Source: Bacillus wiedmannii (GTDB lineage: Bacteria; Bacillota; Bacilli; Bacillales; Bacillaceae_G). Taken from it: a stretch of DNA of 64,000 nucleotides. Position numbers and translations under genes: made by a program. The stretch lies in the NCBI RefSeq assembly GCF_001583695.1, contig NZ_LOBC01000039.1, forward strand, positions 1-64,000. Direction: 5' to 3'. Position 1 is the first letter of the stretch, and every line of letters begins with the position of its first letter. The notes beneath the pieces were generated by a model. The model was not told the origin of the DNA. It searched no databases and saw only the letters and a program-made list of their open reading frames with translations. Below, piece by piece: positions 16,317 to 26,353 of this stretch.

Positions 16317-17027
16317 TTATTTACTTAACTTCACTTTACGAATTAAGAAAACACCTGAAATAAGAATTAACGCTGCAAATATTCCAATGCGTGCTTCATC
16401 ACCTGTTTTTGGATTATCTGTTTTTTCAGCTTTTCCACTTTCATTTGTTCCTTTGCTTGCCTCTATATTTGCTTCTTTACTCTCTTCTTTCTTCACTTCT
16501 TCTTTTACTTGTGTATCTGTTTTTGTTTGATCATTATTCTTTGTTACAGTAGTTGCTTTATTTTCTCCACCTACCGCTTTTACATTTGCATCAAACGCAA
16601 AGCGAATTGTGTAGTTATGGTCATAATTTACGTTCGGTACAACAACATGAATTTTTGCAGCTGCTTGCTTAGATAAATCGTCTATTTTAAACTCTACAGT
16701 TCTTTTATCTGCTGATTCATCTTTACTAACAACTTTTGCATCAACAAAATTCCCGTTTTCAGGTGCTTTAAATTCTGTAATCCAAGCACTATGATTCATC
16801 GGAATTTGTACTCTCATCTCACCATTTTTTACAACTAACTTAGCTGGTTTTTCAAAATAATCATTTGCCATTGAAGCTGAATCATTTTCCGCTTTTTGAA
16901 TGACATAGTTAATATCATAAGTACCGTCAGCTAGTTGTGCTGAAACTTTCCCATATGGCATGACAAGAAAAGCTAGCATACATACGAACGTTATAATAAA
17001 AGCGGGTAATACAGAAATCTTTCTCAT
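16317..17027 (-). CDS. isdC: cell-wall-anchored NEAT haem protein IsdC
   Basis: A 236-residue protein. Signal peptide 1-30 (GKVSA), one NEAT domain (~31-152) with SAWIT lip motif and YDHNY haem tyrosines, then a Lys/Glu/Thr-rich wall-spanning stretch and the sorting signal NPKTG followed by a hydrophobic segment and a basic tail (RKVKLSK). SrtB, the last gene of the same operon, recognises NPKTG. IsdC accepts haem from IsdX1 and relays it through the wall. First gene of the operon, with an AGGAGGAAG ribosome site. Confidence 0.95.
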   Translation of the reverse strand: MRKISVLPAFIITFVCMLAFLVMPYGKVSAQLADGTYDINYVIQKAENDSASMANDYFEKPAKLVVKNGEMRVQIPMNHSAWITEFKAPENGNFVDAKVVSKDESADKRTVEFKIDDLSKQAAAKIHVVVPNVNYDHNYTIRFAFDANVKAVGGENKATTVTKNNDQTKTDTQVKEEVKKEESKEANIEASKGTNESGKAEKTDNPKTGDEARIGIFAALILISGVFLIRKVKLSK

Positions 17028-17071
17028 TTGGCTTACTTCCTCCTTGTTTATCTTTCATCCATACTTTTTTT

Positions 17072-17090
17072 GAAAATGATAATTATTCTC
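17072..17090 (-). promoter_or_regulatory. Fur box proximal to isdC
   Basis: GAAAATGATAATTATTCTC matches the 19-bp GATAATGATAATCATTATC consensus at 16 positions. It lies about 45 bp upstream of the isdC start and probably overlaps its promoter. Confidence 0.8.
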
Positions 17091-17157
17091 AATTTATAAG
17101 AAAAAAATAATAATCCTCTATCATTATTTAATTGTAATTTATTTATGTAATGTAGAT

Positions 17158-17176
17158 ATTATTGATTATCATTCTC
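17158..17176 (-). promoter_or_regulatory. second Fur-box-like site upstream of isdC
   Basis: Bottom-strand GAGAATGATAATCAATAAT, about 15 of 19 consensus positions, 68 bp further upstream than the proximal box. The nearest gene it could serve is isdC. Confidence 0.6.
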
Positions 17177-17252
17177 ATTACGTGTTAAAAATAATATCCC
17201 TCCCTATTCCTTATAAAGAGCGATTTACATTTTAACATAAGTCCCTATTTCT

Positions 17253-17271
17253 TTTGATGATTATCATTCTC
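17253..17271 (-). promoter_or_regulatory. third Fur-box-like site upstream of isdC
   Basis: Bottom-strand GAGAATGATAATCATCAAA. The core GATAATCAT is intact. The 499-bp gap 17028-17526 holds three such sites and otherwise only A/T-rich sequence and the brnQ terminator. Confidence 0.55.
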
Positions 17272-17488
17272 AATGAAGGTCAAAAAAAATAAAACCACCA
17301 TTCTCCTACTCTATCACCTCTATCTACAAAATGATATCGTTATAGAAAACCTTATACCTTTCACTCCTCACTTTCCTTCAAATATTTCCACAACTAAGTC
17401 AATCTTAGCCTAATGCTAATTTTTTTGTCAACTATATTACGTATAAAATTTTTAATATCTAAATTTCCCTATATACAATTTTTTCTAC

Positions 17489-17524
17489 AAAAAAAGAGAC
17501 TTTCTTTCATAGAAAGCCTCTTTT
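17489..17524 (-). terminator. terminator of brnQ
   Basis: Stem AAAAGAGaCTTTCT / AGAAAGcCTCTTTT with a minus-strand T run, just after the brnQ stop. Confidence 0.8.
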
Positions 17525-17526
17525 CA

Positions 17527-18852
17527 CTATTTTTCTACAGCAACTTCTTGCTTTTGAAATAAAGAAACTACATATCCAATTGCAATTCCAATGATACCCG
17601 GAACTAGCCAACCAATCCCTACACTATATAGTGGAATTTTATCTAAGATAGGAGCAAGGGCCGCTACTTGAAGATTTGCATTATGCAATCCATCAAAGAA
17701 GCTAATTGCAAATGAACCTACAATACCGCCTACATACATAGCTAATGGAAGACGAATATAGTTTTCAACAAGTGATAATACAATCAGTACGATACCAATT
17801 GGGTAAATTGCAATTAAAATCGGTAATGCTAATGCGTTTAACTGAGTTAACCCAAGGTTTGCTACCATAAATGCTAATACACAGAAGATGAAAACAATCT
17901 TTTGATAAGAAAACTTTGGTAATAAGGAAGAAAAATATTCCCCACAAGCTGCAACAATACCTACAGAAGTTGTTAAACATGCCGCTGTAATTGCGATCCC
18001 TAATAATAAAGTTCCGTAACTACCAAATAAATGATTTACAACGTTTGTTAAAATAATCCCTCCGTTTGCTCCCATTCCAAGAGACACACTAGAAGCTCCC
18101 AGATAAGCAAGTGCTAAATAAACAAGTAGTAAACCGAGCGCTGCAATAAATCCTGCAAAGATTGTTACTTTTGCAATGCTGTTCTTATTTGTAACGCCTT
18201 TTGCTTTTAAGGCATTAATAACAACATTTCCGAAAACAAGTGCTGCAAGTCCATCTAAAGTTAAATATCCATCAATAAAACCTTTAAAGAGCGGAGCATT
18301 ATACGCTTCTGTCGGTGCACCAAATTCTCCAATTGGTGTAATAATTGCTTTACCTACGATAATTGCTATAACAGCTAACAAAATCGGAGTTAATACTTTA
18401 CCGATGCGGCCCACTAATTTCGATGGGTTTAAAGCTAAATAGAAAGTTACTGCAAAGAAAATGAATGTAAAGATAACAAGTGGATACGATTGACCAGCTA
18501 TCTCACTTGGTAAAAATGGTGCAACACTCATTTCATAAGCAACTGTTCCTGTACGTGGAACACTTACGAATACGCCTAAACATAAATAAATTGCAGTGAT
18601 AAAAACAAGTGCGAATACAGGGTGTACACGTCCCGCTAGCTCATTAATATCTCCCTTTAGAGCTATAACAATTACCCCTAATAAAGGTAATCCAACACCT
18701 GTTACGATAAAGCCAAATAACGCGATCCATACGTCTGTTCCAGCACCTTGCCCTAAAGCCGGCGGGAAAATCATATTACCTGCACCGAAAAATAGTGCAA
18801 ACAACATTAAACTTATTGCAAACATCTCAGAAAACTTTAAAGATGATTTCAT
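17527..18852 (-). CDS. brnQ: BrnQ-family branched-chain amino acid (or threonine) carrier
   Basis: A 441-residue permease with about 12 membrane spans. Family motifs include FALFFGAGNMIFPP near the N-terminus and LTLDGLAALVFGNVVINALK. ATG at 18852 (MKSSLKF) is used because AGGAGG lies 8 nt upstream; the longer frame runs back into the T-box. BrnQ proteins import Leu/Ile/Val with a cation. Its leader is a T-box whose specifier codon is ACC (Thr), so threonine may be a substrate or the controlling signal. Single-gene unit with its own terminator. Confidence 0.9.
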   Translation of the reverse strand: MKSSLKFSEMFAISLMLFALFFGAGNMIFPPALGQGAGTDVWIALFGFIVTGVGLPLLGVIVIALKGDINELAGRVHPVFALVFITAIYLCLGVFVSVPRTGTVAYEMSVAPFLPSEIAGQSYPLVIFTFIFFAVTFYLALNPSKLVGRIGKVLTPILLAVIAIIVGKAIITPIGEFGAPTEAYNAPLFKGFIDGYLTLDGLAALVFGNVVINALKAKGVTNKNSIAKVTIFAGFIAALGLLLVYLALAYLGASSVSLGMGANGGIILTNVVNHLFGSYGTLLLGIAITAACLTTSVGIVAACGEYFSSLLPKFSYQKIVFIFCVLAFMVANLGLTQLNALALPILIAIYPIGIVLIVLSLVENYIRLPLAMYVGGIVGSFAISFFDGLHNANLQVAALAPILDKIPLYSVGIGWLVPGIIGIAIGYVVSLFQKQEVAVEK

Positions 18853-18950
18853 TTCTACTAACCTCCTACATATTTTTATATTGACAAAATATTCTGAATT
18901 AAAGGCCGTCACATATCCTCTTTCAAGCATACTTCCCCGTAAAAGAACGC

Positions 18951-19215
18951 AAAAAACACCCGTCCCTAACAAAGGGACGAGTGTTGAAATCGTGGTTCCA
19001 CCCTTATTCTAATAAAATGAATTTATAACAAAATAAGCTCATTTTATAGCTCGTGTAAATTGATAACGGTTTTATCCGCCAAGAATTACAATGCATCATG
19101 CAGTTCACTCTTGAAGTTTAGAGGTGGTAAGTTTGTCTTTCCGTATTAGGAAGCTCACAGCCTAGGCTTCCCTCTCTGAGAATCGTCAAAAACAACTCAT
19201 GTCCTCATCATTACT
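18951..19215 (-). ncRNA. T-box leader of brnQ, threonine specifier
   Basis: The minus-strand T-box core AGGGTGGAACCACG is at 18991-19004 and the terminator (ACTCGTCCC / GGGACGGGT then T6) at 18951-18985. Stem I begins near 19215. The specifier codon is ACC (19126-19128) followed by ACCTCTAAA, the same register that gives AAC in the asnS leader and TTC in the pheS leader here. Stem I closely matches the thrS leader at 46761-47001. Uncharged tRNA-Thr should therefore turn brnQ on. Confidence 0.9.
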
Positions 19216-19298
19216 TTTATAAAATATCTTGTCGAAACTTGTTGTTTTTTATTATATGAGCTATTTTTTAAAAAATCAATAGTTTTATTTTTTCTGAC

Positions 19299-19336
19299 AA
19301 AAAAATATAGGGAGAAAATTTTTCCTCCCTATAACT
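19299..19336 (-). terminator. terminator of the pseudouridine synthase gene
   Basis: Minus-strand ATAGGGAG, loop, CTCCCTAT then a T run, overlapping the stop codon of the gene at 19329. Confidence 0.8.
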
Positions 19337-20018
19337 GATTTATTAAAATGTCTAATTCCTCAGATGTAACGCTCCGCCATTTTCCCACTTCAAGATCGTC
19401 TAGCTCTATATTCAGAATACGAACCCGCTTTAGCTTTGTTACAGTAAACCCGAAAGCACGGCTCATTCTACGAATTTGTCTGTTCATTCCTTGCGTTAAA
19501 ACGATGCGAAATGTAGATTGATCCATTCTTGTCACTTTACAAGGCTTCGTCATTCCATCTTTAATCTTTACACCGCTGGACATCTCATCAATAAACCAAT
19601 CTGTAAACGGCTTATCAACCGTAACGATGTATTCTTTCTCGTGCTCATGATCACCGTGTAAAATTTGATTTGCAATCCCACCGTCATTCGTTAATAAGAT
19701 TAGTCCTTCCGACGCTTTATCTAATCGCCCAACAGGAAAGATACGCTCTGGGTAATTGATATAATCGATAATATTATCTTCAATATGCTCGGCTGCTGTA
19801 CAAGTAATACCAACTGGTTTATGAAAGGCAATATACACCTTTTCCTTCTCTTCTTTTGCAATAACCTGTCCATCAATCGTTACCACATCACCATCGCTCA
19901 CGAGTGCACCGTGCGTACATATTTCGCCGTTAATAGCCACGCGTCCTGCTTTAATGAGACGGTCTGTTTCGCGTCTTGAGCAAGATTTTGCTTCGCTTAT
20001 GTATTGGTTGATTTTCAT
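19329..20018 (-). CDS. RsuA/RluF-family rRNA pseudouridine synthase
   Basis: A 229-residue enzyme with an N-terminal S4 RNA-binding domain (MKINQYISEAKSCSRRETDR, residues 1-60) and a catalytic domain with Asp100 in GRLDKASEGLILLTNDG. The end carries the family motif GMNRQIRRM. Sequence features resemble RluF, which modifies U2604 of 23S rRNA in E. coli, but RsuA/RluB/RluE paralogues share these motifs, so the exact target is uncertain. Monocistronic, ending in a terminator. Confidence 0.85.
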   Translation of the reverse strand: MKINQYISEAKSCSRRETDRLIKAGRVAINGEICTHGALVSDGDVVTIDGQVIAKEEKEKVYIAFHKPVGITCTAAEHIEDNIIDYINYPERIFPVGRLDKASEGLILLTNDGGIANQILHGDHEHEKEYIVTVDKPFTDWFIDEMSSGVKIKDGMTKPCKVTRMDQSTFRIVLTQGMNRQIRRMSRAFGFTVTKLKRVRILNIELDDLEVGKWRSVTSEELDILINQL

Positions 20019-20035
20019 AGCTTATTCCTTTTCCT

Positions 20036-20087
20036 ATATATTAAAAGCGTCAATCTATGGCAATATCACTCTGCCACGATTGACGCT
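20036..20087 (-). terminator. terminator of the 30-residue membrane peptide gene
   Basis: Minus-strand stem AGCGTCAATCgTGGCA / TGCCATaGATTGACGCT, then TTTTAATAT. Confidence 0.7.
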
Positions 20088-20090
20088 CGT

Positions 20091-20183
20091 TTACTTCGCA
20101 AAAACAACTAAATAAATAACCCCAATCACCAAAAATATTCCGCAACAAGCTAACAATACTTTTGCAAGTTTCTCCATAAACAT
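20091..20183 (-). CDS. 30-residue single-span membrane peptide
   Basis: Short frame starting ATG at 20183 with AAAGGGG 9 nt upstream; a second Met two codons on is also possible. It reads MFMEKLAKVLLACCGIFLVI then a hydrophobic tail ending VVFAK, one membrane helix with a Cys pair. It sits directly downstream of mutS2 and is followed by a strong terminator, so it is probably transcribed with mutS2. No family recognised. Confidence 0.6.
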   Translation of the reverse strand: MFMEKLAKVLLACCGIFLVIGVIYLVVFAK

Positions 20184-20212
20184 ATAATGGTTCCCCTTTG
20201 TTTCGTTGTTTG

Positions 20213-22573
20213 CTATTTTAATTCGACAACTGTTACGCCTAGGCCTCCCTCGCCCATGTCACCGTAGCGGTAGTTTTTCACACCGCGATGCTTCTTCAAG
20301 TAATCTTGTACACCTTGTCGAAGCGCTCCTGTTCCTTTACCGTGAATAATTGATACGCGCGGATAGCTTGCAAGCTGTGCATCATCTAAATATTTTTCAA
20401 CGCGCATCATTGCATCTTCATAACGTTCACCGCGAAGATCAAGCTCTAACGAAACGTGATAATCTCTACCCTTCACACTTGCGACCGCTTTTTTCTCAGT
20501 TTGCTTCGGTGTATTAATGTATTCCATATTGGATTCTTTCACTTTCATCTTCAGAATACCAATTTGTACGCTCCACTCTGTATCACTTACCTTTTCAAGT
20601 AATTGACCTTTTTGACCAAACGTTAACACTTTTACTTCATCACCTGCGCGTAATTGTTGTTTTGGCGCTGTGTTTTTCACGCTTACTTTTTGTTTCTTCA
20701 CAAGCTCTGGCGCCGTACCTTCTAGACGGCTCTTCGCTTCAATAAGCTCATGGTCTTTCACGTTTATAAGCTGTGCTTTACGCAATTGACGAAGTTCTCG
20801 AATAATGCCTTCTGCTTCTTTCTTTGCAGCTTCGACTTTTTCTTCCCCTTCTTTTTGCGCTTTTAATAATTTTTCATCGCGCTCATCATTAAATTCAATA
20901 ATTTGACGCTGTAATTCGCGATGCAGTTTTTCAGATTGCTTGCGAAGTGCTTCTGCTTCGTTCCAGTCACGCTCTGCATTCTTTTGACTTTCTTCTAACT
21001 TCGCAATCATATTTTCAATTTTGTTTGTATCTGTACTAATGTGGTTACGAGCTTGATCAATCACGCGATCAGATAATCCAAGGCGCTTCGAAATTTCAAA
21101 GGCATTACTACGTCCTGGTACACCGATTAATAATTTATACGTTGGGCTTAATGTATTCACGTCGAACTCAACGCTCGCATTAATAACTTTCTCACGGTTA
21201 TATCCGTATGCTTTTAATTCTGGGTAATGCGTCGTAGCAACAACGCGAGCACCACGATTACATACTTCATCTAAAATTGAAATTGCTAATGCAGCCCCTT
21301 CTTGCGGGTCTGTTCCAGCACCTAATTCATCGAATAGAACTAAGCTTTCAAAATCAGCTTTTTCTAAAATATCAACAATGTTCACCATATGTGAGGAGAA
21401 CGTACTTAAACTTTGTTCAATCGATTGCTCATCACCGATATCGGCAAAGATATTTTTAAATACACAAATCTCTGACTCATCCATTACTGGAATGTGAAGG
21501 CCAGATTGCGCCATTAATACACAAATACCAACTGTTTTCAGCGTAACTGTTTTACCACCTGTATTCGGTCCTGTAATAACAATTGTCGTGAAATCTTTAC
21601 CTAACATAATGTTATTTGGCACGATAATTTCTGGATCAATAAGCGGATGACGTGCTTGTCTTAAATCCATATAGCGCTCGTTATTTACAATTGGCTTCGT
21701 TGCTTTAATTCGCTTCGCATAAAAAGCTTTCGCAAAGATGAAGTCAAGATTCGCAACTATTTCTACGTTAGATAAAACGATATCCGCTTCTACTGCCACT
21801 TCTTCTGTTAACATCAATAAGATGCGTTCGATTTCTTGTTTTTCTTTCACTCGTGCTTCTTGAAGCGCGTTATTTAACTCTACAATGACTTGTGGTTCAA
21901 TAAATAACGTTTGCCCAGAAGCTGATTGATCGTGGACAATACCGCCATATACACCGCGGTATTCTTGTTTTACTGGGATTACGTAACGTTCGTTACGAAT
22001 CGTTACAATCGCGTCAGACAACATCTTTTGCGCGTTGGAAGAACGCGTCATGTTTTCTAACTTTTCACGAATACGACTTTCCGCAGTACGAATTTGAGTA
22101 CGAATACCACGCAGTTTATCACTTGCGCTATCGACTACTTCACCGCCATCACCGATACAATTTGTAATTTTCTTTTCTAAATCATATAAAGATACAATTT
22201 GAGCGACATGAGTTTCTAAAATTGGAAGCTCCACACCATTATCAACCATATCTTCGATGAAACGTTTCATATTACGACTACCGTACATTGTATTTGCAAT
22301 ATCAAGTAGTTCATTTGGACTTAACATACTCCCAATCTTTGCACGCTTCACATTTGAGCGAATATCCGTAATACCACCTAATGGTGCACTACCTTTTAAA
22401 CGAATGACTTTCGCTGCTTCATCCGTTGTATCTTGCATTTCTACAATTTCTTCAAAATCAGTGCTTGGCACTAAATGCTTCACTTTGTCACGGCCAAGTG
22501 AAGAGGCTGTATGTTCAAGTAATTGTTCTTTTACTTTATTGTATTCTAATACACGCAACGTTCTTTCTAACAT
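20213..22573 (-). CDS. mutS2: MutS2 endonuclease / ribosome-collision factor
   Basis: A 786-residue MutS-family protein lacking the mismatch-binding domain. The ATPase core has Walker A GPNTGGKT and [18 protein letters not shown] long coiled coil (~510-620) follows, then a C-terminal Smr domain ([24 protein letters not shown]). MutS2 suppresses recombination in some bacteria and splits collided ribosomes in B. subtilis. The order mutS2-polX-cvpA-zapA is as in B. subtilis. Confidence 0.95.
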   Translation of the reverse strand: MLERTLRVLEYNKVKEQLLEHTASSLGRDKVKHLVPSTDFEEIVEMQDTTDEAAKVIRLKGSAPLGGITDIRSNVKRAKIGSMLSPNELLDIANTMYGSRNMKRFIEDMVDNGVELPILETHVAQIVSLYDLEKKITNCIGDGGEVVDSASDKLRGIRTQIRTAESRIREKLENMTRSSNAQKMLSDAIVTIRNERYVIPVKQEYRGVYGGIVHDQSASGQTLFIEPQVIVELNNALQEARVKEKQEIERILLMLTEEVAVEADIVLSNVEIVANLDFIFAKAFYAKRIKATKPIVNNERYMDLRQARHPLIDPEIIVPNNIMLGKDFTTIVITGPNTGGKTVTLKTVGICVLMAQSGLHIPVMDESEICVFKNIFADIGDEQSIEQSLSTFSSHMVNIVDILEKADFESLVLFDELGAGTDPQEGAALAISILDEVCNRGARVVATTHYPELKAYGYNREKVINASVEFDVNTLSPTYKLLIGVPGRSNAFEISKRLGLSDRVIDQARNHISTDTNKIENMIAKLEESQKNAERDWNEAEALRKQSEKLHRELQRQIIEFNDERDEKLLKAQKEGEEKVEAAKKEAEGIIRELRQLRKAQLINVKDHELIEAKSRLEGTAPELVKKQKVSVKNTAPKQQLRAGDEVKVLTFGQKGQLLEKVSDTEWSVQIGILKMKVKESNMEYINTPKQTEKKAVASVKGRDYHVSLELDLRGERYEDAMMRVEKYLDDAQLASYPRVSIIHGKGTGALRQGVQDYLKKHRGVKNYRYGDMGEGGLGVTVVELK

Positions 22574-22592
22574 GTTGCAGGTCCCCCTTGTG

Positions 22593-24314
22593 TTACTTAT
22601 TACGTTTAATATAGTCTAATAAACGTTCGATATCCCACGTGTTAATCACGTTATCTTTTTGAATCCAACCTTTACGTGCTGCCGCTACACCTGTTTCCAT
22701 ATCTTCTAACATTTCAAGCGTATGAGCATCCGTATTAATCGCTACTTTTACACCAGCATCTTGTGCTTGTTTTAATAATTTCGCGCTTAAATCTAGACGA
22801 TTTGGATTCGCATTTAATTCTAAAACTGTATTTGTCTCTTTTGCGAGTTCAATTAATAAATCTGTATCTACATCGTAACCCTCACGACGCCCAAGAAGGC
22901 GTCCTGTCGGATGGGCAATCATTGTGACATGCTTATTCTCCAGCGCAGCACGAAGACGTTTCATAATCGTTTCACGGTCTTGTGAGAAGCTAGAGTGAAT
23001 CGCTCCAATGACATAATCTAATTCTGCTAATACTTCATCATCAAAATCAAGTGTTGCATCTGGTAAAATGTCCATTTCAATTCCGCGTAAAATTGTAATG
23101 TCTGGATACTTTTCGTTCATACGTTCAATTTCTTTCGCTTGTTCACAAAGGCGCTCTTTCGTTAAACCATTCGCTACTTTTAAGTATTGTGAATGGTCGG
23201 TAATTGCCATAAATTTATAACCACGAGCACGACATGCCTGTACCATTTCCTCAATCGAAAAAGCACCGTCACTCCACGTTGTATGCATATGTAAATCACC
23301 TTGTATATCAGAGAATTGAATTAAGTTCGGATACTCTTTAATTAATTCAATTTCTTTTCCATCTTCACGCACTTCTGGTGGAATGAATGGAAGACCGAAA
23401 TGAGAGAAGAACTCCTCTTCTGTTTCAAATGTTCTCACTTCACCTGTTTCTAAGTTTTCTACACCGTACTCACTAATTTTCTCGCCTCTATCTTTCGCGA
23501 TTTGGCGCATTTTTACGTTATGGTCTTTTGATCCTGTGAAATGATGAAGAGTTGTAATAAATTCTTCAGGTTTTACTAAACGGAAATCGATTGAAATATC
23601 ATATTCATATTGAAGACGAACAGAAACTTTCGTATCTCCACTTGCGATTACTTCAATCATATTATCGAATTGCAGTAAATGCTCACGTACTGTAGCTGGT
23701 TCTGACGTTGCAATGATAAAGTCTAAATCTTTCACTGTTTCACGAACTCGGCGCAAACTACCAGCGCGAGAGAAACGAATTACTTCAGCAATATTCGACA
23801 ATTTCTCCTCTATTTCCCCGGCAATAGGCAATACCATTGCGATTGGTAAACGCTCTGGACGAGATCCTACTTGATCGATTGCTTCTAATATTTTCTCTTC
23901 TGTCTTCTTACCGAAACCTGCTAAAGCTTGTACTTTATTTTCCTCACAAACCGCTTTTAGCGATTCCATATCAACAACACCAAGTTCTTTATATAACTTA
24001 GCCACCTTTTTACCACCAAGTCCTGGCAATTTTAATAACGGTAATAAGCTACTTGGCACTTCTTTCTCAAGCTCTTGTAATACTTCAGATGTTCCCGATT
24101 CTATATATTCTTGAATAACTGCCGCTGTTCCTTTTCCAATGCCCGGAATCTTCGTGAAATCTTCAATTTCAGAAAGACTGCGATCGTCACTTTCTAACGC
24201 TGCCGCCGCCTTACGAAATGCAGATATTTTAAATGGATTCGCGCCCTTTAGTTCCATAAACAGACCGATTGTCTCTAATAATTTAATAACTTGTTTTTTA
24301 TTTACCTTCATCAT
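22593..24314 (-). CDS. polX: DNA polymerase X with PHP exonuclease domain
   Basis: A 573-residue repair polymerase. Helix-hairpin-helix motifs are at ~50-125 ([28 protein letters not shown]), the X-family nucleotidyltransferase region at ~170-315 ([27 protein letters not shown]), and a PHP metal-dependent 3'-5' exonuclease from ~335 ([33 protein letters not shown]). It fills short gaps in base-excision repair. Two adjacent ATGs follow AGGCGGGG; the first is given. 19 nt upstream of mutS2. Confidence 0.95.
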   Translation of the reverse strand: MMKVNKKQVIKLLETIGLFMELKGANPFKISAFRKAAAALESDDRSLSEIEDFTKIPGIGKGTAAVIQEYIESGTSEVLQELEKEVPSSLLPLLKLPGLGGKKVAKLYKELGVVDMESLKAVCEENKVQALAGFGKKTEEKILEAIDQVGSRPERLPIAMVLPIAGEIEEKLSNIAEVIRFSRAGSLRRVRETVKDLDFIIATSEPATVREHLLQFDNMIEVIASGDTKVSVRLQYEYDISIDFRLVKPEEFITTLHHFTGSKDHNVKMRQIAKDRGEKISEYGVENLETGEVRTFETEEEFFSHFGLPFIPPEVREDGKEIELIKEYPNLIQFSDIQGDLHMHTTWSDGAFSIEEMVQACRARGYKFMAITDHSQYLKVANGLTKERLCEQAKEIERMNEKYPDITILRGIEMDILPDATLDFDDEVLAELDYVIGAIHSSFSQDRETIMKRLRAALENKHVTMIAHPTGRLLGRREGYDVDTDLLIELAKETNTVLELNANPNRLDLSAKLLKQAQDAGVKVAINTDAHTLEMLEDMETGVAAARKGWIQKDNVINTWDIERLLDYIKRNK

Positions 24315-24335
24315 TGCCCCGCCTTTCTTTCATAG

Positions 24336-24369
24336 AAAAAAACTCCTCTTTCCGAAAAAAGAGAAGTTA
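24336..24369 (-). terminator. hairpin between cvpA and polX
   Basis: Minus-strand AACTtCTCTTT / AAAGAGgAGTT followed by T7; it overlaps the cvpA stop and may reduce read-through into polX. Confidence 0.75.
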
Positions 24370-24906
24370 TACTCTGCTACCTGTCTGCCATAGTTCCTTC
24401 ACCTTTTCAGAAAGAATCGGTGTATCGTCTACAATTATTTTGCTAATTGATGATTTTTGTAATGGTGTTTGTATTTGTTCAATTGGAAGAATGTTTCCAA
24501 CGATAATTAAAACAAACAAAATAATATATACTTCTAAAAATCCGAGGATTGCCCCCGCAAACGCATTGACTTGCTTTAAAACCGGTATTTCTGCAAACAT
24601 ATTTAACAAATTACCAAGTAATGAAAGTGCAATTTTTGTAATAATAAACAATATGATAAACGCAAGCGCTTGATAAAATACTGTCTCAATATTATTTGCA
24701 TCAATCCATTCTGGAACAGATACGTTTTTATCAAATGGATACGGAATAAATTTCGCAAGTGCTGGCGCTAAATCTTTACAGTACCAGTATGCAACAAGGT
24801 ATGCGATAATAAAGCTTGTTAACTTTACAAGTTGCAGAATAAACCCTCTGCGTAAGCCGAGGAAAAATCCCATAACAAGCAGTAAAATGATAATAATATC
24901 AATCAT
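24367..24906 (-). CDS. CvpA family membrane protein
   Basis: A 179-residue protein with four hydrophobic spans and the family start MIDIIIILLLVMGFFLGLRR. CvpA-type proteins are linked to colicin V export in E. coli and to envelope functions elsewhere; the B. subtilis counterpart is yshB. It begins 1 nt after the zapA stop, so the two are co-translated. Confidence 0.85.
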   Translation of the reverse strand: MIDIIIILLLVMGFFLGLRRGFILQLVKLTSFIIAYLVAYWYCKDLAPALAKFIPYPFDKNVSVPEWIDANNIETVFYQALAFIILFIITKIALSLLGNLLNMFAEIPVLKQVNAFAGAILGFLEVYIILFVLIIVGNILPIEQIQTPLQKSSISKIIVDDTPILSEKVKELWQTGSRV

Positions 24907-24907
24907 G

Positions 24908-25177
24908 TTATTCCATTCCTTTTTTTGTCATACTTTCTTTCAATTTCTCATGTTCTTCTTTTAATTTTATGTAATCGTGTATGACGTTTACCGCCGTCAA
25001 TACCGCTAGTCTACTCGTGTCAAGCGAAGGATTCTTGGCATTGAGTTCGCGCATTTTATCATCCACAATCGCTGCTACCATGCGGATATGACTTGTACTT
25101 TCATCGCCAACAACTGAATATTGTTGACCATAGATTTCTACATTAATTCGACTTTTCTTTCCCTTTTGTTGTGACAA
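24908..25177 (-). CDS. zapA: cell division protein ZapA
   Basis: An 89-residue FtsZ-ring stabiliser. The TTG at 25177 is chosen (GGAGG 8 nt upstream); the longer frame begins inside the ribosome site. Contains the [16 protein letters not shown] beta hairpin and the helical [12 protein letters not shown]...[13 protein letters not shown] region, ending in a coiled coil. It promotes FtsZ bundling at the division site. First gene of the minus-strand block and divergent from rnhC. Confidence 0.9.
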   Translation of the reverse strand: MSQQKGKKSRINVEIYGQQYSVVGDESTSHIRMVAAIVDDKMRELNAKNPSLDTSRLAVLTAVNVIHDYIKLKEEHEKLKESMTKKGME

Positions 25178-25301
25178 CTCACCGGCCTCCAATCACGTAC
25201 AGAATCCTAAAGTTTATCATACCATGAACCATCATATTATGGAAACAGAAAGAACAATCCGATATGATAAAAATAACAATATAAAAAAAGGGGCGACCAC
25301 T

Positions 25302-26237
25302 ATGTCAAATTCTATCGTAATTCAAACAAATTCTACAGTAATTGAAGACATGAAACAACAATACAAACAGGCACTTAGCCCAAAAACCCCACAAGGCGGA
25401 ATCTTCATGGCAAAGGTGCCGTCTTGCACGATTACAGCTTATAAATCTGGAAAAGTAATGTTCCAAGGTGGCCGTGCTGAAGCAGAAGCTTCTCGTTGGC
25501 AAACTGTCTCTCAAACACCGAAAACAGCTGTAAAAAAATCTGCCGATTCACACCGTTATGCACCCCCTACTTCCATCGGTACAATGTCTATCGTAGGGTC
25601 AGATGAAGTTGGTACTGGTGATTTCTTCGGACCGATGACAGTAGTTGCTGTATATGTGGATGCTAAGCAAATCCCACTGTTAAAAGAACTTGGTGTAAAA
25701 GACTCTAAAAACTTAAATGACGATCAAATTACTGCCATTGCAAAACAACTTCTACACGTTGTTCCTTACAGCTCTCTTGTCCTTCATAATGAAAAATATA
25801 ACGAGCTATTTGATAAAGGAAACAACCAAGGTAAGTTAAAAGCTTTACTGCATAATAAAGCTATTACAAACTTATTAGCTAAAATTGCACCTACAAAACC
25901 TGAAGGCGTCTTAATCGATCAATTCACACAACCTGATACATACTACAAATATTTAGTAAAGCAAAAGCAGGTACAGCGTGAAAATGTTTACTTCGCGACG
26001 AAAGGCGAAAGCGTCCATTTAGCAGTAGCCGCTGCTTCTATTTTAGCTCGTTACTCATTCGTAAAACAGTTTAACGAACTAAGCAAAAAAGCTGGCATGC
26101 CACTTCCAAAAGGTGCTGGTAAACAAGTTGATATTGCAGCCGCTAAATTAATTCAAAAGCTTGGTAAAGAAAGATTACCTGAGTTTGTAAAAATGCATTT
26201 TGCTAATAGGGAGAAGGCGTTTCGCTTATTAAAATAG
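25302..26237 (+). CDS. rnhC: ribonuclease HIII
   Basis: A 311-residue enzyme that cuts RNA in RNA-DNA hybrids. ATG at 25302 follows AAGGGGCG; the upstream extension lacks a ribosome site. N-terminal TBP-like substrate-binding domain (1-90), then the RNase H fold with Asp101-Glu102 of GSDEVGTGDFFGP, VKDSKNLND and the later Asp of VLIDQF. The divergent rnhC/zapA layout is the same in B. subtilis. Confidence 0.95.
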   Translation: MSNSIVIQTNSTVIEDMKQQYKQALSPKTPQGGIFMAKVPSCTITAYKSGKVMFQGGRAEAEASRWQTVSQTPKTAVKKSADSHRYAPPTSIGTMSIVGSDEVGTGDFFGPMTVVAVYVDAKQIPLLKELGVKDSKNLNDDQITAIAKQLLHVVPYSSLVLHNEKYNELFDKGNNQGKLKALLHNKAITNLLAKIAPTKPEGVLIDQFTQPDTYYKYLVKQKQVQRENVYFATKGESVHLAVAAASILARYSFVKQFNELSKKAGMPLPKGAGKQVDIAAAKLIQKLGKERLPEFVKMHFANREKAFRLLK

Positions 26238-26243
26238 TATCGA

Positions 26244-26276
26244 CAAAAACAGGAGCTTACAAACTCCTGTTTTTTG
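26244..26276 (+). terminator. terminator of rnhC
   Basis: Stem AACAGGAG / CTCCTGTT with flanking A and T runs. Confidence 0.85.
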
Positions 26277-26353
26277 TTTCACTCTACTATTGTCCTTTTA
26301 TTTTTGTTACAATTAAAATATACAGATTATTCTAACATAGGAAGAGATTCCCA

